Assembly (NCBI GenBank): GCA_964350315.1
Contig: CAYGJD010000004.1
Location: 62,001 to 126,000, forward strand
Length of the DNA: 64,000 nucleotides
Source: JAJZEO01 sp964350315
GTDB taxonomy: Bacteria > Chlamydiota > Chlamydiia > Chlamydiales > 2-12-FULL-49-11
Reading direction: 5' to 3'
Below are positions 45,788 to 55,077 of this stretch, in pieces. The translations under genes and the position numbers were made by a program. The notes beneath the pieces are model-generated. The model was not told where the DNA came from. It saw nothing but the letters and a program-made list of their open reading frames with translations, and ran no database searches. How positions within the stretch are numbered: the stretch's first letter is position 1; each line of letters begins with the position of its first letter.

Positions 45788-48700
45788 AAGAACTGCTACA
45801 AATACTAGATAAAGACCCATTCTTTGAAAAGTTTGATGAGCTTGCAAGCAAGCCGTCTATTCTTTTTGAAGAGCTTTGGGATGCCCCGAAATCGATCATT
45901 CTTTCAAAAGCTCTGAATTCAAGAAAGAAACCCTTAATTGTCATTGCAGAAGGTGATCGAAAGGAGAAACTCTTTGAAGACCTCCTCTATTTTGAAAAGG
46001 AACGCGTTGTTGATCTCCCTTCCTGGGAAGTTCTTATTGGTGAAGAGATCAAACCAAGTCCTGACATCATTGGTGAAAGACTTTTAGCGTTATTGAATCT
46101 AACAAAGCAAAAAGAACCTATCATTCTTGTAACATCCCTGGCTTCTCTTCTGCAAAAGGTCGTTTCTCCAAAAGCGCTCAAGGCGTCGTTTAGCACCATA
46201 AAGGTTGGAGAAGAGCTTGAGTTTGAGAAACTCATCTCTCGCCTTGTTGATCTCGGCTACGTGAAAACAAAACTGATTGAAGACAAGGGCCAATTTGCTG
46301 TCCGAGGTGGAATCATTGATGTCTACCCTGTTTCAAGCATGACTCCTTATCGCGTTGAATATTTCGGTGATACGATTGATGACATTAGAACTTTTGACCC
46401 CATGAGCCAAAAATCACATGAAAAAGTCACAAAGTTCACCCTTGGTCATGCTGATGAGTATGCTTTTGTCCATAATGCAAAAGATCTTGTCTCAATTCTT
46501 GATTACTTTGATGATGCCACTATCGCATTTGATAATCTTCTTGCCACAGAAGACACCTATGTTGCGCTCAAGCAAATGACGCAAACTGTCTCCCCTTTCT
46601 TCATCGATTTTATTGATATATTAAAAAGCGACCGACATAAAATCCTTTTCTCAGATGCACCTCTTGAAAAAATTTCACAAAAAGTTGTGAAAGATAAAGA
46701 TCTTTTGACCTTTGATTTTTGCAATGAAACATTAACAACAAGCAGAATTGCTTCTCCTTTTCTTACTCTAGACACATACTATGAAAGCGAAGACATCGCA
46801 GAAGGGATTTCTCAGCATGAACTCACAACAGAAACTATTTTTCTCTCAGGCTCAGATAAAGAAAGTGACCAAATAAAAGCAAAGCTTACTCAACTACCAG
46901 AAAAGTCTCTTTTTCTACGCGGTTATCTATCTTCTGGATTTGCACTGCCACGCATCAATTGCAGCGTAGTTCCATACACTGAATTTACGCATCACTATAA
47001 AGTTCGCAGAAAAAAATGGCGCACATCATACCACACTCCAGTCAATGAATTTCATGCCATTTGCGTCGGCGATCTTGTTGTACACTTTCACAATGGAATT
47101 GGAAAATATCTCGGTGTTGAGAAGAAGAATAATCACCTCGGACAAATGACTGAGTTTTTGATCATTGAGTATGCAGAATCAAGCAAACTATACGTTCCAG
47201 CAGCACAATCACACTTAGTTAGCCGCTACATTGGATCAAAAGAAGAATCTCCAGATCTACACAAGCTTGGCACATCAAATTGGCAACGTCTCAAAACTCG
47301 CGCGCAACAATCTATCATTGGCTACGCTAAAGACTTAATCGAATTACAAGCAAAACGCGAAATCGAAGGTGGATTTGTCTATTCCCCAGATGGTGAAGAC
47401 ATGCAACTTTTTGAAGATGCCTTTGAATACGTTGAAACTGCTGATCAAATGTCTGCTATTTCTGACATTAAAAATGACATGATTTCTGACAAACCCCTCG
47501 ATCGCCTTATCTGCGGTGATGTTGGTTATGGAAAAACAGAAGTTGCCATGCGCGCTGCTTTTAAAGCTGTCGCCGATGGAAACAAGCAAGTCGCTGTTTT
47601 AGTTCCTACAACCGTTTTAGCGATGCAACACTACGAGAGTTTTAAGTCTAGAATGGATCTTTTTGGAATTAACATTGGAATTGCCTCTCGCTTTCAAACA
47701 CCGAAACAAGTGAAAGAGACTCTTGAAAAGGTTGCCCTTGGAAAGATAGATATTCTCGTCGGAACGCATCGCATTATCTCAAGCGACGTTCTCTTTAAAG
47801 ATCTTGGCCTAATCATCATTGATGAAGAGCAACGCTTTGGCGTAAGATCAAAAGAGAAGCTCAAAAAATTAAAGGCGAATGTCGACTGCTTAACGCTAAC
47901 TGCGACCCCAATCCCCCGTACTCTTTATTTTTCCCTCATCGGTGCAAAACCGATGTCTGTGATAAGTTCTCCGCCACACGACAGACTTCCGATCAAGACA
48001 ATCATCGCCGAAAAGGAAAATGACGTCATAAAAAACGCCCTCTTGCGAGAAGTTACAAGAGGTGGACAAGTCTACTTTATTCACAACAGAGTAGAATCAA
48101 TCTACGAACAAGCAAAAGAGCTCCAAGATTTAATGCCCACAGCAAAAATTGGCGTTGTTCATGGCCAGATGTCAGCTGACATGATTGATGATGTATTTCA
48201 CGCCTTTAAGAAGGGCGATCTCAATGTTCTTGTTGCGACAACAATTATTGAAAATGGCATCGACATCCCCAACGCAAATACCATCCTCATCGACCGTGCT
48301 GATCGTTTTGGAATCTCAGACCTCTATCAAATGCGCGGACGAGTTGGAAGATGGAATAAATCAGCTTATGCCTACTTTCTTATCCCCTCGAATAAATCAC
48401 TTGCAGAACACGCCCGCAAGAGACTTAATGCCCTTGTTGAAGCTTCTGGTTTTGGAGGGGGAATTAAACTTGCTATGAGAGATTTAGAAATTCGGGGTGC
48501 AGGCGACATTCTAGGTGTGCAACAATCAGGTCACATCGCCTCAATTGGATTCCATCTCTATTGCAAACTCCTAAAGCGTACCGTCGATGCAATGAAGAAA
48601 AAACACAAAACCTCATTCATTGAAACAAGAGTCGAATTTACATACGATGCAAAATTCTCAGATGCTTATATCAACGATGCAACCCTTCGCCTTGAAACGT

Positions 48701-49032
48701 ACCACCGTCTAGGTGATGCTAACTCAATTGAACAGGTAGATGAAATCTTTGATGAATTAGCCGATCGCTTTGGGAAACCTCCGGAAAGTGCTATATGGCT
48801 AAAGCACATGACTCGAATTCGCGTTTTTTGTACACAACACAATTTTATCAGTGTGAAATTTCAAGGACAAACAGTGCACGTTGAACGTCCGCTTGGCAAC
48901 GAGACCGAAACAAAAAAGTTTCTCATTGTTGAGTTTAACGACCCAGTTATCCTTGAACAATTTTTCTTTTTTAGGCTTTGTGAAATGTTTAAAATCACTC
49001 CTCCATATCGCCTGGATAAAGCCTCTTCTTAA
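45784..49032 (+). CDS. mfd: Transcription-repair coupling factor Mfd
   Basis: 1082 residues. Removes RNA polymerase stalled at DNA lesions and recruits UvrA. UvrB-like N-terminal part (GGIIDVYPVSSMTPYRVEYF), RNA polymerase interacting domain (VHFHNGIGKYLGVEK), superfamily 2 motor with Walker A GDVGYGKTEVAMRAA and DEEQ in IIDEEQRFGVRSKEK, ATPIPRTL, QMRGRVGRW, then the C-terminal regulatory domain. It overlaps alaS by 4 bases, and its 3' end overlaps the convergent gene at 48995 by 38 bases. Confidence 0.97.
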   Translation: MKELLQILDKDPFFEKFDELASKPSILFEELWDAPKSIILSKALNSRKKPLIVIAEGDRKEKLFEDLLYFEKERVVDLPSWEVLIGEEIKPSPDIIGERLLALLNLTKQKEPIILVTSLASLLQKVVSPKALKASFSTIKVGEELEFEKLISRLVDLGYVKTKLIEDKGQFAVRGGIIDVYPVSSMTPYRVEYFGDTIDDIRTFDPMSQKSHEKVTKFTLGHADEYAFVHNAKDLVSILDYFDDATIAFDNLLATEDTYVALKQMTQTVSPFFIDFIDILKSDRHKILFSDAPLEKISQKVVKDKDLLTFDFCNETLTTSRIASPFLTLDTYYESEDIAEGISQHELTTETIFLSGSDKESDQIKAKLTQLPEKSLFLRGYLSSGFALPRINCSVVPYTEFTHHYKVRRKKWRTSYHTPVNEFHAICVGDLVVHFHNGIGKYLGVEKKNNHLGQMTEFLIIEYAESSKLYVPAAQSHLVSRYIGSKEESPDLHKLGTSNWQRLKTRAQQSIIGYAKDLIELQAKREIEGGFVYSPDGEDMQLFEDAFEYVETADQMSAISDIKNDMISDKPLDRLICGDVGYGKTEVAMRAAFKAVADGNKQVAVLVPTTVLAMQHYESFKSRMDLFGINIGIASRFQTPKQVKETLEKVALGKIDILVGTHRIISSDVLFKDLGLIIIDEEQRFGVRSKEKLKKLKANVDCLTLTATPIPRTLYFSLIGAKPMSVISSPPHDRLPIKTIIAEKENDVIKNALLREVTRGGQVYFIHNRVESIYEQAKELQDLMPTAKIGVVHGQMSADMIDDVFHAFKKGDLNVLVATTIIENGIDIPNANTILIDRADRFGISDLYQMRGRVGRWNKSAYAYFLIPSNKSLAEHARKRLNALVEASGFGGGIKLAMRDLEIRGAGDILGVQQSGHIASIGFHLYCKLLKRTVDAMKKKHKTSFIETRVEFTYDAKFSDAYINDATLRLETYHRLGDANSIEQVDEIFDELADRFGKPPESAIWLKHMTRIRVFCTQHNFISVKFQGQTVHVERPLGNETETKKFLIVEFNDPVILEQFFFFRLCEMFKITPPYRLDKASS

Positions 49033-49591
49033 TTCGTGTATCAAGTACATAAGCTACATGTAAACTTATCGGATCTAACCCAAAGGCTGAGAAAAACTTT
49101 GCAAAGTTATACCGAGAATCAAAGACAACTCTTCCTTTATATTGATGATTTAGAAACCTATTTTCCACTGCTTCATCAAATGTAAACAATCCTGGCATTT
49201 GCTCAAGAATGAAATTTGCTGTCTTTTTTCCACGCTCCGTATCTTTTAGTGGAAAATACAAAGCAATTTTTTGGCCAACACGCCTTACCAGTAGTCTACA
49301 ATTCAATGGTGGTCGAGGCTCTCCTGGAATAACAACAGTATCTAAAAATATTCCCGCCACCTTATGCAAAGTGTCTGCAACAGATGGCCCTGACAATGTA
49401 TAGCTTGTGTTTGCTAAAAACATTCCAGAAAACTTAGAGTCTCTCTTTTTATAATATTTTGCAAAATCTATGTCTTCAGGCATATGTACTTTCTCTTTCT
49501 CTCTAAAATACGGCGGGGCTCCTGGAACTCCTTCTGTTTCCCTAAACCGATGTGGCCATAAGCTCGGATTTATTGATTCTACTCTTAACAT
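48995..49591 (-). CDS. Hypothetical protein, paralog pair member 1
   Basis: 198 residues from ATG 49591, which has GGAGGTT 4 bases upstream; the earlier ATG at 49603 lies inside that ribosome site. No signal peptide or membrane helix. Clearly related to the next gene upstream: ENRFLNHQYKGRVVFDSRYN matches KNCIMQHFYKGGVVFTSKRN, then FAKFF/FVAFF. Unknown family. The last 38 bases are shared with the end of mfd on the other strand, which constrains both sequences. Confidence 0.6.
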   Translation of the reverse strand: MLRVESINPSLWPHRFRETEGVPGAPPYFREKEKVHMPEDIDFAKYYKKRDSKFSGMFLANTSYTLSGPSVADTLHKVAGIFLDTVVIPGEPRPPLNCRLLVRRVGQKIALYFPLKDTERGKKTANFILEQMPGLFTFDEAVENRFLNHQYKGRVVFDSRYNFAKFFSAFGLDPISLHVAYVLDTRIKKRLYPGDMEE

Positions 49592-49603
49592 AATAACCTC
49601 CAT

Positions 49604-50149
49604 TTAAACTATATAAGTAACACTCGAATCATGCGTTGACCTTCGAACTACTACGTTTGATTTTGACTCATTTTTTTTGTTTTGATATTTGTCATAAATT
49701 GCCCCTACTTCATTTCGGTTAAGATTCCAGTGGTCAAAAAAAGCAACAAAATTTCTTTTTGAAGTAAAAACGACACCACCCTTATAAAAATGTTGCATGA
49801 TACAATTCTTCATTGCTGGATTTACAGAAAACAAGTCTGGCGCAATCCAATACTGAACCGCTAAAGCAACTTGTATTCCTATATCTGAATAATCTCTTGG
49901 TAAAAGAATTGACAATCCATAATCTGTCCATCTTATAACTGGTTTGCAAGTTCGAGGCAGCCTTGGCAGACCTTTGACTTTATTAAAGTGAAACAACATC
50001 CGTGGAAGAAGACATTCCATTCTTTCAATTTCTGATCTTTGGGGAAGATTTTCATATTCTAGACCAGAAGCAGGAATGTCTGGCTGATTTTCCAGAGGAA
50101 AAGGCAACTCTCTCTGGTCTATAGGATTAAGAAGTGTTGCTAATTCCAC
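49604..50149 (-). CDS. Hypothetical protein, paralog pair member 2
   Basis: 181 residues, GTG start with GGAG 5 bases upstream. The N-terminus is Pro/Glu-rich (NPIDQRELPFPLENQPD). The C-terminal half carries the HFYKGGVVFTSKRNFVAFF element shared with the gene at 48995-49591, 12 bases away. The pair forms a unit with a promoter of its own. Function unknown. Confidence 0.6.
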   Translation of the reverse strand: MELATLLNPIDQRELPFPLENQPDIPASGLEYENLPQRSEIERMECLLPRMLFHFNKVKGLPRLPRTCKPVIRWTDYGLSILLPRDYSDIGIQVALAVQYWIAPDLFSVNPAMKNCIMQHFYKGGVVFTSKRNFVAFFDHWNLNRNEVGAIYDKYQNKKNESKSNVVVRRSTHDSSVTYIV

Positions 50150-50186
50150 TTTAACTCCTCATACGGCACATTAACGCAATGTTAAG

Positions 50187-50216
50187 ATTGTATTAGGAGT
50201 TCTTAATTTTAAGCAA
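50187..50216 (-). promoter_or_regulatory. Promoter of the 48995-50149 pair
   Basis: On the minus strand TTGCTT (50216-50211) and TACAAT (50192-50187) are 18 bases apart, 37 bases before the GTG at 50149. Confidence 0.45.
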
Positions 50217-50232
50217 ACAAAAATTTTGAGTG

Positions 50233-51096
50233 CTAGTCAAAAGAGGCTTCTTCTTCTTTGTTACGTGTAAGATAAAAAATCAAACTCATACTCGACACAA
50301 TTATTGCCCCTCCGAGTATTTCCTTCATTGATATTGAGACAGAAAAAAACAGACGTAGGAATACAAAAACAAAGAAGACTTCTGAAAACAAAAAAGGAGC
50401 TAATCTTCCAGGAGTTGATAAAGTATATGCTTTGACAAAACAAATCTGAGCCAATGAAAAAAGCAACCCCTGTAAAACAAACATCATCCAAAGATGATTT
50501 GGGATTGGTTCCCAATTAAGCAAAACAATCGGCGTTAAAAAAATTAACCCCGTAATATTCATAGAATATACGATTTGCTTTGGAGAGTCTTCTTTACCGA
50601 GTTTGTATACTGCTAAAGTAATATACGATACTGCTAATGCGCTAACTAATGGATACAAGTGAACAAATGTGAAACTTGAATTAAAAGGACCAATTATCAA
50701 ATAGACTCCAAAAAGACCCAAAAAAATCAATGGCCACACCCTTTTTAACACCCTCTCTTTAAACACAAACAGAGCTAAAATCGGAGTGAAAATTGGCGAA
50801 GTGCTCTTAAGAAGAACTGCATCTACAGGTGGAATTATTTGCAGGGCTGAATAGAAAAAAAAGACAGATGCGATCGCAACAATTGCACGAAAAACATGAA
50901 GTCGTAAATTCTTTGTTTTAAAAAATCTGCCTTTTTGACGAGCTACCCAAGGAAAGAGAAAGATGGAAGAAAAGAGCACTTGAAAGTAGAAAATCTTTAA
51001 CGCATGCATTGAATGCTCAGCCTGACTGACAATAATATCGATCAATGCAAAGTTTAAATACCCAAAGAGGACTAGAGCAACACCTTTTGTAAACAC
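50233..51096 (-). CDS. EamA/DMT family transporter 1
   Basis: 287 residues with ten membrane helices in two EamA repeats (SALQIIPPVDAVLLKSTSPI and LGLFGVYLIIGPF). Drug/metabolite transporter superfamily. Closely similar to the next gene, so a tandem copy: MHALKIFYFQVLFSSIFLFP versus VHALKIFFFQVAFSVLITFP. Members of this superfamily carry S-adenosylmethionine into chlamydiae and rickettsiae; whether these do cannot be told from the sequence. Confidence 0.85.
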   Translation of the reverse strand: MFTKGVALVLFGYLNFALIDIIVSQAEHSMHALKIFYFQVLFSSIFLFPWVARQKGRFFKTKNLRLHVFRAIVAIASVFFFYSALQIIPPVDAVLLKSTSPIFTPILALFVFKERVLKRVWPLIFLGLFGVYLIIGPFNSSFTFVHLYPLVSALAVSYITLAVYKLGKEDSPKQIVYSMNITGLIFLTPIVLLNWEPIPNHLWMMFVLQGLLFSLAQICFVKAYTLSTPGRLAPFLFSEVFFVFVFLRLFFSVSISMKEILGGAIIVSSMSLIFYLTRNKEEEASFD

Positions 51097-51112
51097 AAGC
51101 CTTCCTTTTTAT

Positions 51113-51988
51113 TTACTTGGCAGAAACCTCTTTCGCGCGATATTGAGCCCATAACATTACTAAAGCGCTACCAATGATTAATGACGCTCCTAAAACGTCT
51201 CTTGTCGAGATAGTTACACCAAAAAAGACATGCAGCAACAAATACGTAAAGAAAACTTCAGCAAAAATAAATGGAGCAAGCTTTCCTGGCATTGATAGAC
51301 AATATGCAGTAATAATCGCAATCTGCCCTATTCCAAAGAAGACCCCTAAAACAGCAAATAATCCCCACAATTCTAGAGGTATCGGTTGCCATGTTAATAT
51401 AATCAAAGGGGCTAAGAAAGCAACAACCGTCAAAGTATAAAATAACAATATTTGCTCAGCAGAATCCCTCATACGTAACTTACTTACAGAAACAATCATA
51501 TATGCATATCCAACAGCAGCAAGAAGAGGGAAACAGTGCAAAAATGTGAAATTCGAATCAAAAGGTCCTATCACTAAACAAACCCCGATAAACCCAAGAC
51601 CTATTAAAGGCCAGGTGATCTTAGGAATGCTTTCCCTTAACCAATACATAGCAAGCAAAGGAACATAAAATGGTGACGTGTTTTTCACAATTACAGCATC
51701 AACAGATGAAATTGCCTTTAAAGAGGTGTAAAAAAAGAAGACCGAGACCATAGCAATCATCGCTCTTCTCACATGCAATTTTAATTGATCGGTTTTTAGG
51801 ACCGAAAACCCCTTTCTAAAAATCCAAGGAAAAGTAATTAAAACACTAAAAGCCACTTGGAAAAAGAAAATTTTTAGCGCATGCACTTCGTAGGGCAATC
51901 TGCTCACAATTACATTAATAACTGATGAGTTCATATTTGCAAAAAGAGAACAAACAACTGCGAAAAAATAGTTTTGCTTCATCCTCAT
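51113..51988 (-). CDS. EamA/DMT family transporter 2
   Basis: 291 residues, ten membrane helices, the same repeats as its neighbour 16 bases away (SLKAISSVDAVIVKNTSPFY, LGFIGVCLVIGPFD). Two such carriers side by side suggest two related host metabolites or one for each direction. It starts 45 bases after the F-box gene on the same strand, without a clear promoter between. Confidence 0.85.
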   Translation of the reverse strand: MRMKQNYFFAVVCSLFANMNSSVINVIVSRLPYEVHALKIFFFQVAFSVLITFPWIFRKGFSVLKTDQLKLHVRRAMIAMVSVFFFYTSLKAISSVDAVIVKNTSPFYVPLLAMYWLRESIPKITWPLIGLGFIGVCLVIGPFDSNFTFLHCFPLLAAVGYAYMIVSVSKLRMRDSAEQILLFYTLTVVAFLAPLIILTWQPIPLELWGLFAVLGVFFGIGQIAIITAYCLSMPGKLAPFIFAEVFFTYLLLHVFFGVTISTRDVLGASLIIGSALVMLWAQYRAKEVSAK

Positions 51989-52033
51989 ATCTATACCAAT
52001 TAGATGAAATGATAGAAAGCAGTTTGCAATTTT

Positions 52034-53812
52034 TCATCCTTTGGCATGCAAAAGAAAATATCCTATTTCAAAGGTTGCATGAAAAAGCCCCTCTTTATCA
52101 TTATTTTTGGCTCTAGATATAAAGACTTTATTGAGTGTTTTTCTTCCTTCTTCAACCAACCCTACTTTAAGCTGTTTTTGTGCTAGTTCCCATAAATGAT
52201 TTTGATAGACACTAGGTTCTAATTTTAATGCTATTAGAGTTAATTTTGCTTCATTAAATATAGTATTTGCCTCTTCTTTATACTCAAATTCTGCCATTTT
52301 AGATCCTGCTTCAACAAAAATCTCAAATTTGTCTCGCAATCGAAGCGGTGTCTCTGATTTCATTAAATCTCTAATTTTATTTATAATAGACAAAACCTTC
52401 GAATTTTGTTCTAAACTTCTAAATTCCTGCGCTATCTCAAAAAGAAGGCGCACCATATGAAATCCTTGATAGCTATAGTTTTCGTTAGAAAGAATTAACT
52501 CAGCCTCATTCAGTAAAGGTATTTTTCTGTCATCCTCGTTCAATACTTTAGAAATTTCAATAAGCCCACTAACCTGTATAATAAGACTTGAATATCTTCG
52601 CACCCTTTCCAATCCTAACTCTAGATATCCATATTTTGCTAAAAGAGTTGATAAAGAGACTTGAATCTTTCGATCATCTAGACAAACTTCAATAGCTCTT
52701 TCTACATTATTTGTTGCAACTAAGATTTCTGCAAAAATAATTTTTTCGTCTGAACTCAAACTCCTTCCAGAGGTTTCTATCCCAACTTCAACTACAGCCA
52801 ACAGGAGCGCGACTTCTTCCATTTCTAGAGAGCTACATTCACAGATAAGATCTCGTAAAATTATAATTTGCTCAAGTCCAAACGATTCAGAAATTGAGAC
52901 TGCTTTTTGAAGTGTTTCTTTTGCCTTCTCTTCTTCGCCCTTGCTCTTATAAATCTTAGCAAGCTCAACATATGCACAACACTGCTGACTCTGTGAATCA
53001 AGGAAAGGTATATATCTTCGTAGTAGAATTTCATTTCGTTGTTTAAGAGCCATATCCACCTCTTTTCTAACTAATTCCGTTTCTCTAGCAGAAGCGGCTT
53101 CAGCTAACTTAAGGCTTAATTCATCTACAAAATACTCCTTTATCATAGAGGCTGCATGATTTACTGCTTGCACATATCCTTCTCTATTTGCAGTTAGCGC
53201 AAAATTAAGCCAAATCCGTTCACAACTAATTTCACGAGCATGACGATCTGGTGACTTTTGAGAAGCAATTTCCACTTTTTTCATTGCAAGAGAAAAAAAA
53301 CCCATATTTGTTAAAAAATAAACACATTTTTGAGCTTGCTGTAAAGAATTACAATGCCGAAGGGAATGATTAAATAAACGTTCAACTTCAAATACCAAAG
53401 AACTTGGAGGTGGACTATTTTTATTTGCCTTTTTTATTACCCGAATAAAATCGCTTACATGAGGGTTTACTAAATCAACGCCAGGTATCTGAAAAAAAAT
53501 TAAAGGGTGGCGAAGTATCCCTACCCCTAACCTATTCATATAAGTTAGCCCTCGAATCAAACGAAATTTTTCTTCAGCAAGAATTGCACTACGCCAATTT
53601 CTGCAAACTAACCCACAACGTACTATATCATCACCTCTAGGAAGATAGGAAAAAATTTGCCAAATTAGCTCGAGGGGAATTTCACTCCAACAAGAATTAA
53701 CCTCTGCCTGAGAGTCCTCGCTATCATCCAATAATTCAAGCCCCCGGGCAGGCCCTTCCAAAGATTGACTTGAAGAATATGCATCTGAATTTTGGCTTTC
53801 TATGCTGAACAT
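52034..53812 (-). CDS. F-box protein with TPR-like repeats
   Basis: 592 residues from ATG 53812, which has AAAGGAG 8 bases upstream; the frame is open up to 53917 but without a ribosome site. The first 40 residues are Ser/Asp/Glu-rich and disordered (NSDAYSSSQSLEGPARG). Residues about 44-80 are a textbook F-box: EIPLELIWQIFSYLPRGDD and then VRCGLVCRNWRSAI, with LPxEL, IFxYL and VCRxW. The rest is helical, with TPR-like units (AYVELAKIYKSKGEEEKAKE; repeats of about 34 residues). F-boxes bind Skp1 in eukaryotic SCF ubiquitin ligases; bacteria lack that system, so this is probably a secreted effector that directs host ubiquitination. The repeats would hold the target. Confidence 0.8.
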   Translation of the reverse strand: MFSIESQNSDAYSSSQSLEGPARGLELLDDSEDSQAEVNSCWSEIPLELIWQIFSYLPRGDDIVRCGLVCRNWRSAILAEEKFRLIRGLTYMNRLGVGILRHPLIFFQIPGVDLVNPHVSDFIRVIKKANKNSPPPSSLVFEVERLFNHSLRHCNSLQQAQKCVYFLTNMGFFSLAMKKVEIASQKSPDRHAREISCERIWLNFALTANREGYVQAVNHAASMIKEYFVDELSLKLAEAASARETELVRKEVDMALKQRNEILLRRYIPFLDSQSQQCCAYVELAKIYKSKGEEEKAKETLQKAVSISESFGLEQIIILRDLICECSSLEMEEVALLLAVVEVGIETSGRSLSSDEKIIFAEILVATNNVERAIEVCLDDRKIQVSLSTLLAKYGYLELGLERVRRYSSLIIQVSGLIEISKVLNEDDRKIPLLNEAELILSNENYSYQGFHMVRLLFEIAQEFRSLEQNSKVLSIINKIRDLMKSETPLRLRDKFEIFVEAGSKMAEFEYKEEANTIFNEAKLTLIALKLEPSVYQNHLWELAQKQLKVGLVEEGRKTLNKVFISRAKNNDKEGLFHATFEIGYFLLHAKG

Positions 53813-53946
53813 GACCATCTCCTTTGTAAATTTTGTGTGAAGATTAGATAAATTATTTGAATAAGTAAACATTATTTTAAAAATTTCTTTACAGAAGATT
53901 GACAAACTTTTGATCAAAAACGCCTTGAAATGAATTTAAAAAAACG

Positions 53947-53963
53947 AAATTTCATTGAAATTT
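53947..53963. repeat. 17-base inverted repeat in divergent gap
   Basis: AAATTTCA and TGAAATTT, 8 perfect bases each, separated by one T, in the 284-base gap between the F-box gene and the gene at 54097. On the minus strand seven T follow soon after, so it could be a terminator for readthrough from the right, or an operator between the two divergent genes. A TATAAT-like box lies near 54050. The rest of the gap is AT-rich with no gene. Confidence 0.4.
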
Positions 53964-54096
53964 ACTCTTTTTGCCTGCTTAAACAAACCTGCGGGAATAC
54001 CATCGAAAGCATGAACTCATCCTAATCTATCAAATAATCTCTACAATTTTTTATAATGAGTGAAATAATAAATAATAAAAAAATAAGATTTTAATT

Positions 54097-55077
54097 ATGA
54101 AATACATTCTTGACTCACGTTATAAAAAACTGCACGCTCTTTGCGTACACACAAACACGATTCTTAATACCTGTAAAAGAGGAAGATCTGTAGATTTCAG
54201 TATCTCTTTAAGGGCGTTACAGGATGAATTACAGGATCTTGAGGCATTAAAATCTCCCCCTTTTAGTAAAGATCAGATTGAACAAACTGAAGAAATTGAA
54301 AAAATTGCAAACGATTTTCTCCTTCTTCCAGAGAACTTAGAAGAAGTTGGGCAATCTTTGCTTGAAAAATCAGAACTCCTTCTCGTAGAAATTGACCCCT
54401 TTACCTACTCTCTTGAAGATAGTTTAGGAGTAAGAAAGTCACAGGTTGTTGAGCTTACAAAGGAACTTCAAATATACCTTCAAGCACATGTCCTTAATTT
54501 AGAGGGAAAAGCGTCTTCAATCATCGATGAAAAACTAATTGTTGAGGACATTACAAATGACATTCGAAGAATCGAAAAGAAACAATTGAAGAATGAAGAA
54601 AAGAATATTTTAGAAAAACTCTTTAAATCAAACGCAACTTATCAAAGTAACACATCTCTTGACTCAGCACGAGGCTACCTCCAAGTGGCTCTAGATGCCG
54701 AGCACCTATTTAGAGGCGCTAAAACTCCCTATAAAACTCTCACTGAGCTAATTAAGTACCTTCTTAAGGTTTACCAAGAAGCTGATAAGCTAATGACAAG
54801 TGAAAAAGAATCTTTTTCAAGCTTCACAACGTTACTTCGCCAGCCCCTATTTGCCGCTGGTGTAAACCGACTTAAAAGTCTGAAACTAAACTCAAAAGAC
54901 TTGATTTCTTCAAGAGAAAACCTTCTTTTTGCCTATGAGAATGGCGGTCTTGAGAATGGAGAAACGTTCATTTCGCGTTGTAGAGCGATTGATTTTTACA
55001 AACTTTTAGGTCATGAACTAGATGATTTTGATGATCTTCTCAGTGAGCGTCCTGATAAAGATCTAAAACTTATTTAG
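54097..55077 (+). CDS. Hypothetical helical protein, 326 aa
   Basis: No known family. The sequence is nearly all helical with heptad-like stretches (SLRALQDELQDLEALK; VVELTKELQIYLQAHVLNLE). There is no signal peptide or membrane helix. The C-terminus is acidic (ELDDFDDLLSERPDKDL). It stands alone, opposite to the F-box gene, and its last 8 bases overlap the end of the convergent symporter gene. A weak TATAAT-like box lies upstream. An effector or structural role is possible. Confidence 0.55.
   Translation: MKYILDSRYKKLHALCVHTNTILNTCKRGRSVDFSISLRALQDELQDLEALKSPPFSKDQIEQTEEIEKIANDFLLLPENLEEVGQSLLEKSELLLVEIDPFTYSLEDSLGVRKSQVVELTKELQIYLQAHVLNLEGKASSIIDEKLIVEDITNDIRRIEKKQLKNEEKNILEKLFKSNATYQSNTSLDSARGYLQVALDAEHLFRGAKTPYKTLTELIKYLLKVYQEADKLMTSEKESFSSFTTLLRQPLFAAGVNRLKSLKLNSKDLISSRENLLFAYENGGLENGETFISRCRAIDFYKLLGHELDDFDDLLSERPDKDLKLI

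Noticed and set aside
51925..52116. Plus-strand frame in the gap between the F-box gene and the EamA gene.
   Set aside because: It overlaps both minus-strand genes and has no ribosome site or conserved features.
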